From Sympetrum striolatum (lineage: Eukaryota > Arthropoda > Insecta > Odonata > Libellulidae), in assembly GCA_947579665.1 (NCBI GenBank), contig OX388350.1, positions 32,707,393-32,771,392 on the forward strand: 64,000 nucleotides of DNA, in the 5' to 3' direction. Below, piece after piece: positions 25,043 to 38,070 of the stretch; position 1 is the first letter of the stretch, and each line of letters begins with the position of its first letter. The notes beneath the pieces are model-generated. The model ran no database searches. It saw only the letters and a program-made list of their open reading frames with translations, and was not told the origin of the DNA. Made by a program: the position numbers and the translations under genes.

Positions 25043-26696
25043 AGAAAAGGAAATTATAAACCTCGTTCACCAATAAAGAATAATACACCACAAGACATAC
25101 ACAAGAAAGTACGGATCAAAAGAAGGTATAATAATTTAAATACTGAATCACTAAAATTAAAAAAATATGGAAAATCAAGATAGGAGATAATATATTGGTT
25201 TTGGGGTAAAACTTTTATAACTGCGAATGTTATTGGTCTTTGGAAATACCGTTTGATTGATGGTAGATATCAAATTTGAGACAAAGACGTGAGACAAAAA
25301 TGACTACATAAAAAACGAATGTAATTTTAGCTATTGCAGAGAGCGAATTTGAGTTGTTACTCGTATTTCTATAACCTATGGGCTGTACGAATTTATGAAT
25401 ATAATAATGATAATGTAATTTACTATGCTCTGGGTTGATTCCCATAGAGCCAAACTAGCATTAGGATATCTGAGCTTATACAGGTAGTAGCTTTCATGAC
25501 AGAAAATATCTCATATATTTAGGTCATTATGAAAGATATTATGCAGCAATTTTAGAGACTTATACAGCTCAAAATCAACATTGACATCGGATAAGTAAAA
25601 TGAAAGCGTAGTTTTCCAAAGAGCTCTAGAGAAATGTTCTCTCCTTTGTGATTATCTGGAGGAATTTAAGTGGCATTCGGGTTCGAAGTACTACTTTTAA
25701 ACATATCTAGTGACCGGAAGACTGAGGTTCAGATGATTCTAACAACCGAAGGAAATAAATTTGAGAGATACAAAGGCCCTGAATTGATCTATTTTCGGAG
25801 GGACTGAACTAAGACTCAAAATAATGATAGAAACCAACTGCGTTCAATTTTATGGAAAAATATTGATTTTAGTTTTATTATTGGATACTCATTGATAGTA
25901 TGGTTACGAAAGTATTCTCATGTATCATAAACCACGACGAAACTCATGTTATTCCTTGCTTCGGAATATATTTCTCTCGGTTATTTTGTATTTCTAGGCC
26001 TTGAATTCCTTAGCAGTTTAACACTACCCAATAGGTTTGTCTTAGCCGCCAAACATTGATGACAAGAATGTAAAGGAGTGAAAATATCGAATTTACGTCA
26101 GGCATGGTTTCACTTCTTATCTGTTCCTCTAATTTTCATGACGGCTAAATATAATTTGTCGTACTTAATGAGATTTAAAGGACTTAAAGACATTTCATGT
26201 ACACAAGTCATCTAATTGTAATTGATAACCTAGGTTATTTAGAATAAAACTTATTGTATCATATGACATACATATAACTGCAGTAGATCATGTAGATATT
26301 GGGATACGCCAAGGTAATTTCTCTTAAATTTCCCAAGTAATCCTCTACATTTAGAGGAACATTCCTTTGTATTAATATATCACTTAATTTTTTCATATAT
26401 TGATGTTATGCTATTGCAATGTTAATACACATGTCACTATTCTAATATTAATGCATACTTTAATGTTTTTCTATGTATTGAGAACATAAAACGTATTGTG
26501 TATTAATGGTGTCAACAGTACAGGATAACCTTAGTTGACAAGTGAAGCTCTAATGTCATGTTAAGTATATTGTAATTATTATATATTGCATTACTTTTTT
26601 AGGTAATATTTATAGCTAATATATACCTTCATTCATATATCACCCAATTCTCTTCCGCATTTACATAAACCTCTCAAATCGTCTCTCTCATCACAG
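25043..26696. other. AT-rich DNA, nothing recognised
   Basis: AT-rich with no supported feature. It ends in a pyrimidine-rich run (CTCTCAAATCGTCTCTCTCA) and a CAG at 26,694-26,696 that looks like a splice acceptor. Confidence 0.45.
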
Positions 26697-26853
26697 GCCC
26701 AAAAAAGTTTTTCTTTCGAAAGCCACACTATTTGGGGACTCAATTGAGGGAGAAGATACTCCTCTACATATCCGCAGTATATGCTGGGAAACTAAGGCTG
26801 GAAAGTGGTTCCACCTCTTGGGAAGCGTTCTTCAGCGCTATTACCGTCCATGA
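26697..26853 (+). other. Candidate terminal coding exon (unrecognised)
   Basis: After the acceptor-like CAG at 26,694-26,696, preceded by a C/T-rich tract, one frame stays open for 51 codons from 26,698 to a TGA at 26,851-26,853. The translation is balanced and protein-like, with segments such as LFGDSIEGEDTPLHIRSICW and GKWFHLLGSVLQRYYRP. It has no ATG start, as an internal or last exon need not. I do not recognise a family, and no partner exon was found in the window. A chance open frame in a GC-richer island is still quite possible. Confidence 0.2.
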
Positions 26854-27505
26854 CGGACGTATACGTCACGTCTATTCGAGAAATTTGGGACGAAGAAGTG
26901 GGGATAATTGCGCGGAAAGGGAAATATAAGGAGAAGGTCGTTTGGTGAAGGGATGATTAAAGAACTGGTTAAGAAAGGGTCCCGAAAAAGAGAGGCGAAG
27001 AGTCAGTTTTACGATGGCACACTCATGGCTCTCGTTTTTTGCTACTCTTTATGGTGCCGGAAGGAGGATGAATGTAGGGAAGAAGGAATTGAGGATAAGA
27101 ATGGAATGGAAGATCACTTGGGAGTAAATGTGAGATGAGAGGAATTGGGGATATAGCAAAAACTAGGGGAAAGAAAGACAAAGAGGTAAAATACGTGTAG
27201 AGGTTTGATCGATTATCCTCACAGAAAAAGAGTTTGAGTTTCTAAGTACTGAATATTTTCTGATTTTTCTAGCACCAAAACTTTCATTGAGTATAACGAC
27301 TAGAATTGAGAATTTACGTTTACGAAAGTCCACTAAATATGTCAGAATGATGTGAGAATTATGGTCAAATACGATTTAGCCATTAGAAGGAAGAGAGAGA
27401 AATAGGATCATCTTTGTACGTGCATAATTCCCCTAATATCAGTAAGTTTACAAATGATGGAATGACGTTTTAACATAGTACAGGAAAGCGTGCAGCTTAA
27501 CCCAA
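26854..27505. other. Purine-rich segment then AT-rich DNA
   Basis: At about 26,880-27,190 the plus strand is rich in A and G. The open frame at 26,908-27,138 is a by-product (Arg, Lys, Glu and Gly rich). Nothing else was recognised. Confidence 0.4.
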
Positions 27506-27647
27506 GGTTATACAAGAATAGAAAAATACGCTATCGAGCCGACACGACGTGGCTCGGTAGTTTAGTTAGTAAGAACACCTGCCCGGAAATTGGGAGACCT
27601 GGGTTCGAGTCCCAGCCAAGCCACTATTTTTATCTTATTGTATAACC
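27506..27647 (+). pseudogene. tRNA-like sequence inside inverted repeats
   Basis: A 72-nt tRNA-like unit lies at 27,551-27,622. Its acceptor ends GGCTCGG and CCAAGCC pair except at one position. It has an A-box-like TAGTTTAGTTAG, an intact T arm (CTGGG and CCCAG stem) and a consensus B box GGTTCGAGTCC (27,602-27,612). The anticodon stem CCTGC/TTGGG is damaged, so I do not call a functional tRNA. The unit sits between 23-nt inverted repeats (27,506-27,528 and 27,625-27,647, 20 of 23 matching). The left flank also holds CTATCGAGCC, an inverted copy of the start of the unit (GGCTCGGTAG) with one mismatch. It therefore resembles a decayed, partial form of the inverted tRNA-like pair at 56.7-57.0 kb. 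Confidence 0.65.
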
Positions 27648-29275
27648 ATCAGTAAGTTTGTTCGTTTTTCTCAACTTGTGTTTGAAATACGGTTAATTCT
27701 AGACCAATTCAGTATGTTACGCTTACTTTCATAATGTAAAAAGAAAGAGCCTGGTTTGAGTTAAGGATTCAACGATATATTTTTCTAAGACTATAGTCAT
27801 ATTACTAATGAAAAGTTCAGATGAATATCATACAATTTTGGGGGTGATAATTTAAAATTTATTGTATTCAAATATAGGATTAGGGATAAATTTAATGATC
27901 TATAAAATTAGAAAGAAGACCTCTTCAATTATAAAATTATTCACGAGTATCCTCTTGCCAGTATAATGTACAAAAATACAATTCTCTAAGGGTTTGCGCA
28001 TGAAGATTATTAATTCAATATTTGGTAAGTTTTACGAAGATCGTACATCAGGATAAGGAAGAAATTTTAACTGCAAGTTAACATTACCCAATAATTAACT
28101 ACGGATTCATTTAGTTTACCTACAATAATATAGAAAGCCTAAAATTTAAATAATGCTATGAATTACTTAAGCATCTCACGGTATTGTTTTGCACAACACT
28201 TGTACATAGGTCTCTTATTCTATCAGTTATAGCACTTTTCGTACGCAACCTTTCTTTCTCATTACAAAAAAGGTAGATGATACTAATCGGCCAACTCAAG
28301 TATGTAGGAGAAAAATCAAAGAAATAGTGTTTAGGACTAGTCCATGGTAGGATTTCAACACAGCATTTTTAGCAAGGCATTTCGTGGAATGTAAGTAAAG
28401 TAAATAAGTTTCCATTATTTGAAAATGTAAAATATTACTCCTCAGTTCAATTAGCAGCTCAAGTCGCTTCCCTACGTACATGTTCGGGTTTAATTTTATT
28501 AATATGATAAATACTCAGTATCTCTCTCACGTATTACTTGATGGCTGTATGTGTAATAATGGTTTCACATGCAATTGATCCGTACTGTATGTGGCTCTCC
28601 GAGGAATAAGGTTCCCCATACCTGATTTAGGGAACTAAAAGGATTGAGGCAAAGCGTAGAGAAATGCTGTAGGGAGGGAATGGTTGGAAAGAAAGGAAGG
28701 GTCCTGATGAGAAGACGCAATTGCTGGGAAGGAGATATATGGGTCTTCGGGGAAGGGTGAGATTGTAGGACGTGCTGAGAGGGTGAAAGAGAAAGGGAAC
28801 GAAGATGGCGTAATCAAGTGAAATGAGAAAAACATGCGAATTGAGCGGTGGCAAATGCACGGAGCTGACGAAATTCATCTCATTTTCCCTGTTAAGAATT
28901 CCTCTCTCATTTCCTCCATTGATAATCATTCTCGCCCTTTTTGCCCCGGCATTTTTCTTCGGATCATTATGCAAGAGTTGACTCGTTAGAATTCTTTCAG
29001 GACAAAATAATGCGCGCTGCTACGCAGGATAAATATTTAATCAACGAACGTTTTTCCTTTGTTTTTTTACGTAAATTTGGGCATTTAAATCTGATTTGAT
29101 AGAAATGTTATGATGTAATCTGTTTAAAAAATTCTAAGCTCTTACGTTTTAATGAAAATCCACTATCACATTAGTTAACTCGGGATTCGGGTAAGTAGTT
29201 TAGTAACGCATTACGATATGTTACTAGAAAAATATGCTATGTAGAAGGAAACAAGTGAGACGAAAATAACTAGCC
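27648..29275. other. AT-rich DNA with a purine-rich tract
   Basis: AT-rich apart from a strongly purine-rich plus strand at about 28,625-28,850. That bias produces long pyrimidine-coded minus frames (28,627-28,974 and 28,635-28,835) with Phe, Ser, Leu and Pro runs, which I regard as composition artefacts. Confidence 0.4.
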
Positions 29276-29368
29276 AGACCAGTTAAACACACTTAAAATA
29301 TCCTTTTATATATTTATTTATAAAATAAAGAAATAAAAGGATATTTTAACAGTTTGTTTTTCTGGTCT
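29276..29368. repeat. 93-bp AT-rich hairpin
   Basis: AGACCAG at the left end pairs with CTGGTCT at the right, and TTAAAATATCCTTTTAT pairs with ATAAAAGGATATTTTAA. The stem is interrupted near AAACACAC, and the loop is an AT-rich segment. It looks like a small foldback element lying just outside the left end of the large palindrome. Confidence 0.75.
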
Positions 29369-29559
29369 TTATACTGCTCTATATCCTAAAGATAAAAATT
29401 CAACAGTTTAACCAAAATAATATCTTTGAAAGGAATAAGTAACGGTTTTTGGTTTCGGTTCCATTTTTCTGACCGACAAAATTACGTTTTCTTGAGTTTT
29501 TTTTTTCTTTCTGCATCCTGGTCGTTGCCCTTATCCAAACAGATGGAGAAACTAAAAAG
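29369..29559. other. Left flank of the large palindrome
   Basis: I could not align this segment with the matching flank beyond 49,672, which sets the outer boundary of the palindrome near 29,560. It contains a T-rich tract (29,498-29,513). Confidence 0.4.
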
Positions 29560-30860
29560 GGGAGACTCTTACTTTTGTCCAGATATTTGATGAAACTTTT
29601 TGTGGTGATGCAAGGAGAATAGCAATGAAAAATTGTTATGGCATTCGTGTATATAGGCCTTAGTTTCGATGCAATAATTAATTGAATATTTATCATCGGA
29701 ATGTATGCAACCTTGCATTACACACTCGCGCTATCCCAAATCTATAGGAAATAACCTGCTGTTTGCGAGTTATTCTCTAATATTATTTTCATTTTATTTT
29801 GTTATATATTTCCTTGGCACCCACTAATAGGCCTAAAGGTCAAATTTTCCATTATTTCACTCGATGTCCCATCGAACAATCTTATTTCAAACAAATGAAC
29901 TTCTATGACGGAGGGCCTCACAATAAGTATGATGCATGATGATCCATAACATAGCTCACTGCAATCTGTTGTTACTATTTGCATTAGCCGTCCTCTTAAA
30001 CTTTATAGTAGTCCTATAAAGTATTTGTGCGAAATTAAGAGCGGAGTTTCAACGTCCGTACTCAAAAAAACCATTTTTATATATTTCGATTCTTGCACAC
30101 TGCGCAGCATTATGCGTATTAGAATAAATGATAACTAAAATGTAAAGAATTCTATCATGTTAAAAAGATGACATTAAATCGCAAAAATATAAGTTATCGT
30201 TGTAAGGAAGTGTATGTATCATTGTAAGTTCTGGGAGAAAATAATTTCTTCAGTGGAAAATCTCGAGTTCTACATGGTAATGCACGTGTATTGCATGGTT
30301 GCCTGACTCTGATTTTCAGTTGCTAATTTTTCATAAACAAAGCCTCAATCAGTTAAACGGTCGGATACATGTCCCCTATTTTTAAGCAAAAAGCGTGCCC
30401 TGAAAGTTTCGTTCCAATCCGTTTAAAACAAACTTGTGTTAAACGTGTTCCCATAAATTTCATTACGTACTAATAAATAGATATTTGCAATATTTGCTAC
30501 ACCGAGATAATTTTCAATGAATAATATTAAAACATCCAACTAAATATTGTAAGATATTTACTAAAATAGATTATTTACTAAGAATCAGTTGTAACGTTTA
30601 CTATAAGACAAACAGATTCTACGATTAAATCCTGTCTATATATTAAGATAGAATGTACTAGAGAATCATTTAGTTGTATAACGTTTACGGCTTGCATTAC
30701 AATAATTCACTGAATTATCGTTGAAATTAGTGTGTATGTAGTGACATGAAGATTATTTAAACTGTCGCGAGGTTTAAAGCATTGAATTCACTAACAAGCC
30801 GTTTATATTTTTCTACACTTTCTCATCCACTCGGAATTTCACTGCCGCGAATGGTGTAAA

Positions 30861-31600
30861 CCTGTACAAAATCGTACTACTGTACTTCGTGTACCGACGT
30901 TCTTGGTAGTTCCTTCTCATATTCAGTCAATGATGAAGGGAAGGGAGGATTTGGAGGGAAACCTAACGCCCTAAGGAGTGGACCCGGCCAGATCCCAGTG
31001 ACGTGCATTGAGGTTCATCCCTATGCCCAGGGAGCCCTCTGCCACTGATCGCTGGTTAACCGCGGGATCCGACCTCATAGACAAAAGAAACGAACAGGAG
31101 TTATTGAGGACAGAACTCAACTCCTGCGCAAGAAGGTGAAAGAAAGGGCCCTGAAAAAAATGCCTGCATCTGTAGGCCTTTCGGCTAGGGCTGAGAAGAA
31201 TAAGGCATTACTCCCCTCCTCCTCTACAGAGCAGGTGGTTAATACATGTAAATGCGATTCTATCTAAACTACAGCTACCAGATACTGGTTTTGCTACATT
31301 AAAGTTCAAACTGGCAGCTGTTGAATAGTATTTTTGTTATTATTTCAGAAAATGTGGAATGGAAAATGATTGTTAATATTATAAGTGTCATTACTTGAAT
31401 TAAAAAAATACTTAAGATTTAAGTTATTGATTCAAGAAATGTTTGACTGTAAAGGATTCATAGTTATAAATCTTGAGCTCAAATGAATTACTGTTTTTGA
31501 TGAAAAATTGCCTCTCTGTCTGGTAATTGATACGCATTTGAAAATTAAAATATATGGATACGATTGTGAGGATGGATGGAAAAGATATATAGTACTCACA
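30861..31600 (+). other. Highly conserved core of the palindrome (left copy)
   Basis: Within an arm otherwise about 80% identical to its partner, 30,894-31,440 matches 45,705-46,251 at all but about 9 of 547 positions, and 30,894-31,088 is identical over 195 bp. Identity drops to about 91% by 31,540 and to about 83-85% upstream of 30,890. The core is GC-richer than its surroundings. A frame open from 30,861 ends at a TGA (31,046-31,048). The same frame is then open for 72 codons to a TAA at 31,265-31,267, with a basic stretch (LLRKKVKERALKKMPASVGL). Four of the five substitutions in that frame change an amino acid, which does not favour protein-level constraint. A short hairpin CAGGAGTT/AACTCCTG is also present. 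I recognise no protein family. Confidence 0.7.
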
Positions 31601-32884
31601 AAGTAGTTTCTCCGTCAGGAATCCACTCTAGTTGCAACACTCATCTGTAGAATAAGGAATATAATAATTAATATCAAATGTTGGCCTTAACGTTTGATGA
31701 ATCTTGCCACTAATAGTACACACAATGTTTCAACATATCATCTTTCTTATCACGTACATTATTAGCTTCTTAAGCCAATTAGTAATACTTGGACTTACTT
31801 AGATAAAAATATTTGCCCAGATACATTATATTTTTAATAGATGAAAGAAAACTTAATTTAACACAGCTTTTTATCAGATATGTGAAGAGAGTAATTCTTA
31901 CTTAGTTTGTCTTATAAAGCAGATGGCTCTTAAGTTTCTCTGGTTCAAATATGTCATTCATTTCAAGGTCAATTATATTGCATATTGGGTTTTAAATATG
32001 TATACTTCAAGTTGCTTCATTTTTTTCAACCAACCTATTACCCCTTGATTAGGAATGAGGTAGTAAAAATCGATAAATTATATGCTATTGATATTTATTG
32101 CTCTAAAAATAATAAGTATTCAATGTAAAAAATAAATAGTGACGATAAAATTATATATAGTTTTGGAAGTGTCTTTGGAGGGGGAGAAGTAATAATGTGA
32201 CTAATTGTAAGATAAATGTTACTCTCCATGGTATTTTCCAAAAGGTCTTAATAGGTTTTTGATGAAAGAGGCGTTATGAGTTACGCATAGGAATAAATGT
32301 CTTTCAATCGTGCTTATATGAAGTAAAGTGTAATAAGTAGAGTTTTTTGTTGATTGTGACCGACTTTAAGACCAGTGAAGGACGATACGATAGCTTACGA
32401 TTGCTCGTCACACATTCTAGTCAATTGCAGTATACCTTACTTTCGCTAAATATCTCCAAAGGTTTCTCGAAAAGATTCTCTGTTTTCCTTTTCTGTCTGC
32501 CGAGTTATGAGTAAATTTTATATAGATAAGTAGATAGAGGTAAATAAAAGAGTTATATTTGCTTTTCTTTAAGTTACGTCGTGCTACCGGATGTGCTATT
32601 CAATTTTTGTAGTTCCTAAAATGTCCAAGTTCATCAGTTTATGGCACCATGCTGCAGTCACTAGAAGATCGAAGAATTAACAAAACGCAAAGTTACTGTT
32701 TGCAAATTTTTAAACTTTTTTGTAAAGGTAAATGAATGCTGTATGAGTAGATACATTCAATAGTTCCGTTCTGTTTAAAATGAGCGTATTTTGTTTTAGG
32801 CGATCAATAATTCCGAAAATTTTCACTGAATAATGGCCAAATATAAATTATAAAATAACTTTACGTCGTATTGATTGATAAAAT

Positions 32885-32944
32885 ATTGATATTGAAAATA
32901 ATCCATACTAATTGATTGATATTGAAAATAAACCATACTAATTT
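32885..32944. repeat. 30-bp tandem duplication
   Basis: Two adjacent copies of a 30-bp AT-rich unit containing ATTGATATTGAAAATA and CCATACTAATT differ at few positions. It is a local duplication without evident role. Confidence 0.75.
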
Positions 32945-35900
32945 TATGATTGCTGATCAATAGTTGAATATCGATATGTTTAATCATCTAAAATATCTTA
33001 GTCAATTCTACAATAAGACAAATAAAGAGCAATCTTCTTCATTTTGTTAATATATTAATCAAATAGTGATAAGCTCAGGTATTTCATAATCTCCAATAGT
33101 TGATTGAGCTATAAAATTTCATTGATATTTATTAACTGTCCTATTGACAAAAGTAAAGAAAAAGGAATTACCTAAACTTAAACTCAACAAAACGGCGATT
33201 CACTTGGTAGTATTCCATGAATGATGCCTGAAGATATAGGTTAAGTTATAAAATCGGTCGCAAAAAATTTTGTGTGGATTTTACTAAGTATATCATTCTA
33301 CTATGCCTTTCCACGAAGTCATGCCTGCCAATATCGATTTCATTAATATTGTAAGATTAAATCATTAGATTTGAATAGTTATTAACATTATCATGTAACG
33401 GTAGTGGCTAATAAGATAACCATTATCAATTTCGTTATAAAGAGAAATCACACTCTGAATAATGAAAACTACAAGTTTTTCTAGGGAAAAATCGTATAAA
33501 CGGGACTAGTAAAATTGATATTAATAACAATGTGTATACGATATAAGAATAGGAACATCAAATATGTAAAATTAAAATAATAAAACTGCTTAATGCAAAT
33601 TCAGGAGTTAAAAAAATGGTGCACTAAAGAATGTCGACCTCGGGCATTGTGCAGTAAGAATCCTACCCAATTACAAAGAAAATGTCTTTATTTCGGAATC
33701 TCAATGTCCTCACTAAAATAAAATCGAGAACTACTTTTAATTGTAGGGAAAGGTATGTTATACACATTTCAACCTTCGATATCTAGGACCTGTGTTTCAA
33801 TTACGATATGGCTTAAATTTTAAGACGTGAAAGCGGAATATTACATAGGAAACATGTTTTAACAATTAAACGAAAGAGTAGTGTTTCTCTTTTATTCTAC
33901 AAAAACTATATAGGTGAACAGAGAAATGAAGTAAAAAGCATAGTTAGCTTAGGCTACAAGAAAAAGTAAAAGTTACCCAGGTAAAAGATGGAAAAACGTT
34001 GAAGGTCGCTGGAATCTCATTACGCGTGGAAAGGAATCGTTTGCGAGAGCCAAGAGCCTCACTTGCTTCAAAATAGCATAACAGTGAAAGCATTAGAAAA
34101 GGAAAGCAAAATATTGACCTTCTTTGGAAAAGCTCATCCTAAGTGCGAAAATGAATTTCTACGTTCTATTACAGAAAAAGAGAGACAACACAAAAAGGAA
34201 AGTGCATGTATAAGATAGACAAAGCAATATAGAATACGAACTAGTGATAAATGCAATTTAAATCGGGTTCAAGCTGTCTTTGGTTTATAGTTTTCAAAAA
34301 TAAGATTGTGGAGTTTATTTTCCATTGATGATTGCAAAATGTTGTTGTGGCAAAATGATTATGTGTATGATACTACGGGAAGTTAAGTTGCAAGTTTGTT
34401 TGTATACCCTGCACGTCTCTTGAAGCTAAAGTTAATCAATGAGTATTTATCACGTTATTTTATTACAATAGAGGGAAAAGGGCAAAAAAATTTTGATGTA
34501 AAATTTATCCTCACTGAAAAATTAGTGGTTTACGAAAAATGTACTAATTTTTTGAACGGATTTTATGTTAATATTCGCTTGATATGTTCCAAACCAGCCG
34601 AAAACAAAAACTTTAGAAAAACACGGTTGACCTAATTTCTGAGTTTTTTTTAACTATAAAAGTTGCGCCACAATTTTCCTTCTGGTAAGAACACTGTGGA
34701 GGACCATATACGTATTTTAAGATTTCCTGGATTCACAAAAATTTTATTCAGATTTCCGATTCCTATCACCCAATGGAAGACTTAACGTTTTGTTTATTTA
34801 CTTATTTATAATTAAAGTTATTATATAATGTTGAACTTGTTTGACTAAATTGCGATCGCTGCCTCTTATATACCTAAAGGTCATAGAATAACTTTCATTT
34901 AAACTGGCAGACTACAACCATTCCCTATTATTCTAACAAGTCCCTTAATTAACTCTCGGAATTCATCAAAATACAGCTATAACATTACATGACTTATCCA
35001 GACAATTTTTTTTCGTCAAACGAAAATTATTTTTATAGTCCTATAAATCACTTGATTTACTAAGAGCAAAGTATGGTGACATAATCTGTGTAAGTATTAT
35101 CCTTACCTATGTTTCAACACCAAACAAACGTGTCCACAAGCCGCCTTATGACAGTCCCTGCATTTGCCCCTCCCTTATGAAACACGAACGACACCCGGGC
35201 AGTATTGAAGTGAAAGAAAATCCCCTTCCTCCCAACTTTCTGAAAAAAGAAATAAAAACATAAGAATATATCAAATAATTTCGATCAAGTAAATATTCTA
35301 ATCTTTTACAATGAACATGCATCACTAAAACAAGTAATTTCTAGACTGTGAATTTTTGTAGCCTAATTTGAGATACCTAGTTAAATCAATGGAAATCACA
35401 AACAAGAGAAATAATTATAAATTGAAAAACGGTGGCTACAGTAAAAACTGAGCAAAGCATTTACTCAATTCACATTTAGACAAGACATATTCACTTACGA
35501 CGAAATATTTTCAATATGTAGTAAAATTAATTTAATTTACTTATGGGAACAATATTCAATGAAATTCGTAACAGAATTGCACGATAGATTTAAATGGAAG
35601 CGAAATAAAAAGCAAAAAATATTATCACGATTTATTAGGCAGGGCAACCTTCTTCGGCATCATAGAGAAGAGAAGTCCATGTTTTATTCAGTGAAACGAT
35701 GAGTAATCCTGAATTTTAAGCTACAAAAAGCAGTTATGATTCTGTTACAATGTATATTTAAGGACCTTATCCCAAAGTCTAAGTAACAATGAACTACTAC
35801 GAATTTTTTTCGATTTCAGTAAATTGAAATAAGGATATCCGTTATGGCTGTGGAATGAGACATCGGAAGAAATCCAAGCTTAAAAGTTAAAAAATGTCCT

Positions 35901-36648
35901 TATGAAAACAATAATCAGGGAATGTGGATAGATATTGAATTAAGCATTTTTCTCTTTAACGAGATCAGAATGTGGAGATAACCGATACATAGCGGTATGA
36001 GCAAAAACCTGCTTGAGAACCGGTTTAAGATCCAGTTACGTCACACATTCTTCTACTTCTAATTTCCTTAAGTAAGCATGTTTAAGCGTGAGGCGTCCGA
36101 CTTTAATTTAAACGTCAATAATATTTTCTAATAACAGCTTAAGACAATCACCAACAAACTCAAAACGGAAAAATGTTAGCCAAAATTAAGCTTCATTAAT
36201 TCAAACAAGATTAATCATAACTTGATCGAATAAAATGCGAAAATAAGGAAGTAATTCTTTGATTCAGGGTGTAACCGATATTCTTGCCTTTATCACAGAA
36301 ATAAGAACCTAATGCACTTATATTACGCAATTACGACACCTAAAATACAAGTATTTTCAACACTTATGGTATTATATCTTTGATAAGAGAACAGAAGACG
36401 GAAAAATGATTAGGATAATTTAAGTAACTTACCATGTACAGGATATGCTTAATGGTGGCCACGAACATCTTTGGGTCTTGATAAATCTATCTCTATTTTG
36501 ACGATTTGCAACTAAAAAGTTTTATAATATTTTGAAATATATTATGAGATATATGTGTATATGAAATAGTAACAATTATGAAAATCTTCAAAATTGAAAC
36601 AACCTTTAAAATTACGCTCCCGTACACTAGGCTACGTAACTATCGCAA

Positions 36649-36810
36649 TTCAGTAAATTTAAATATTAACGGTTTCTTGCAAAGAATAATTGGCAGCACG
36701 ACCTCCTCTGAAGAAATCTCAGCAAGAATTGAGAAATTTGCCTTCTGGGTAGCGGAGCAACCATGTTGCTGCGTTCTGATTGGTTGAATTTGAATTATCC
36801 CTCACTGGCC
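36649..36810 (+). repeat. Inner paired segment of the palindrome (left)
   Basis: This segment matches 39,744-39,908 inverted at roughly 75-78% with almost no net length change. Both copies include a CTGATTGGT(T/C)GAATTTGAATTA string and a GAAGAAATCTC string. Both also stay open in the same frame (NGFLQRIIGSTTSSEEIS here, NGLSKQIGSATCLEEISS there), so the 69-codon frame here and the 70-codon minus frame at 39,764-39,976 are partly homologous. Sharing an open frame for about 45 codons across diverged copies is mildly suggestive of former coding, but I recognise no family. Confidence 0.6.
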
Positions 36811-38070
36811 ACGTCCATTGCCTGTTTAAACAATTTTCACAACTATTAATTATAATCATAAGTTAATAAACTTGAAGGAGTACCAATTAAGAGGATTTAT
36901 TAATTTAATTTTTATTATATTATCCGCGATTTTTTTTAATCGTTGATTTGGTAACTCGAAATCTCGTAAAATTAGCATGAATAAGTTAAATTTGTCTTCA
37001 ATATATACTTAAAGATATTTTAATGTGAATAAAGCAACAATATATTTAATTTTTATTTATAAAACATTAAAAAAATAAATACATCCCTTTTCTAGAATTT
37101 TATTTCTCTTCGAAATCCACAAACAAATGAATGGTAGTTGCGTATTGGCTCACTTAAGTATGATTTTACGTGACTATTGCTGAAAAGACTTTATCGAAAG
37201 AATTTCTTTTGAATAAAAGAATTAAACTGCCTCGAGAAATTCCAATGACTCAAACGAGTTAGCTGAACAGGACTAAGTTCCACCCAAAGAATATCCTTCC
37301 TACATTAACATTTGCCTGAGTGAAAGGTCTAAATATCCTCAAGGCTGCAACAATATTGTAATAAGTATTGTTTATTTACGATACTTAAAGGTATTTTAAG
37401 TTGTAATACATTACTGAAAATACATTGTTATTACACTTACATAATATTAACCCTTTCCTTAAATACATTTCTCCTCGTCGTCCACAAGGGAATGTAATAA
37501 GCCTATCATGTCGCTTTCTCACTCGTGGAAGATGTTTTTTAATTATATAATAAGTGTATATCCTTCTATAATTTTACTTTAACGCGAATTCTCAATGAAA
37601 CAACAAGAGCGTGGATACACGTTTCACTTGATGAAGTATATATTGATTCCTATATGACTAGTAAAAACTTCTTTTTCTACATGAGACAAATATCAAAGTG
37701 CGAAAATGACTCAACTGTTTCATCATGATAGCTTTTTCTATCTTTTGAACGATTCCATCGTATTACGACTAGCATTGACATGGATTCGATACTCGTTGTT
37801 CTTACCTTATGTGTCTCACCAATTCATGACCTTCCTTTTAGACAGATATGCACTGCACTGAAGCTGCACATAATTAATAACGTTACTTCGCCTTATTGCC
37901 GCACACAACGAACTGAAAATAGTCTTGAGTAGCATACACTTAGGAACTTTTTTCCCTCGAATATTTTGTCAGAACGTTTGGTATAAAATAAAAAACGGAA
38001 GGATCACCTTTTGCACCTGAGAAACTTCCACTTCGAATGTGTCACAGGTATACTTATCTTTCCGAGGTCT

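Noticed and set aside
27551..27622. Functional tRNA gene of 72 nt
   Set aside because: The anticodon stem is mismatched and the acceptor stem has a mismatch. The inverted flanks and partial inverted copy suggest a mobile-element origin.
28627..28974. 115-codon minus-strand open frame
   Set aside because: Again opposite a purine-rich tract, with a second long frame overlapping in another register. No recognisable motif.
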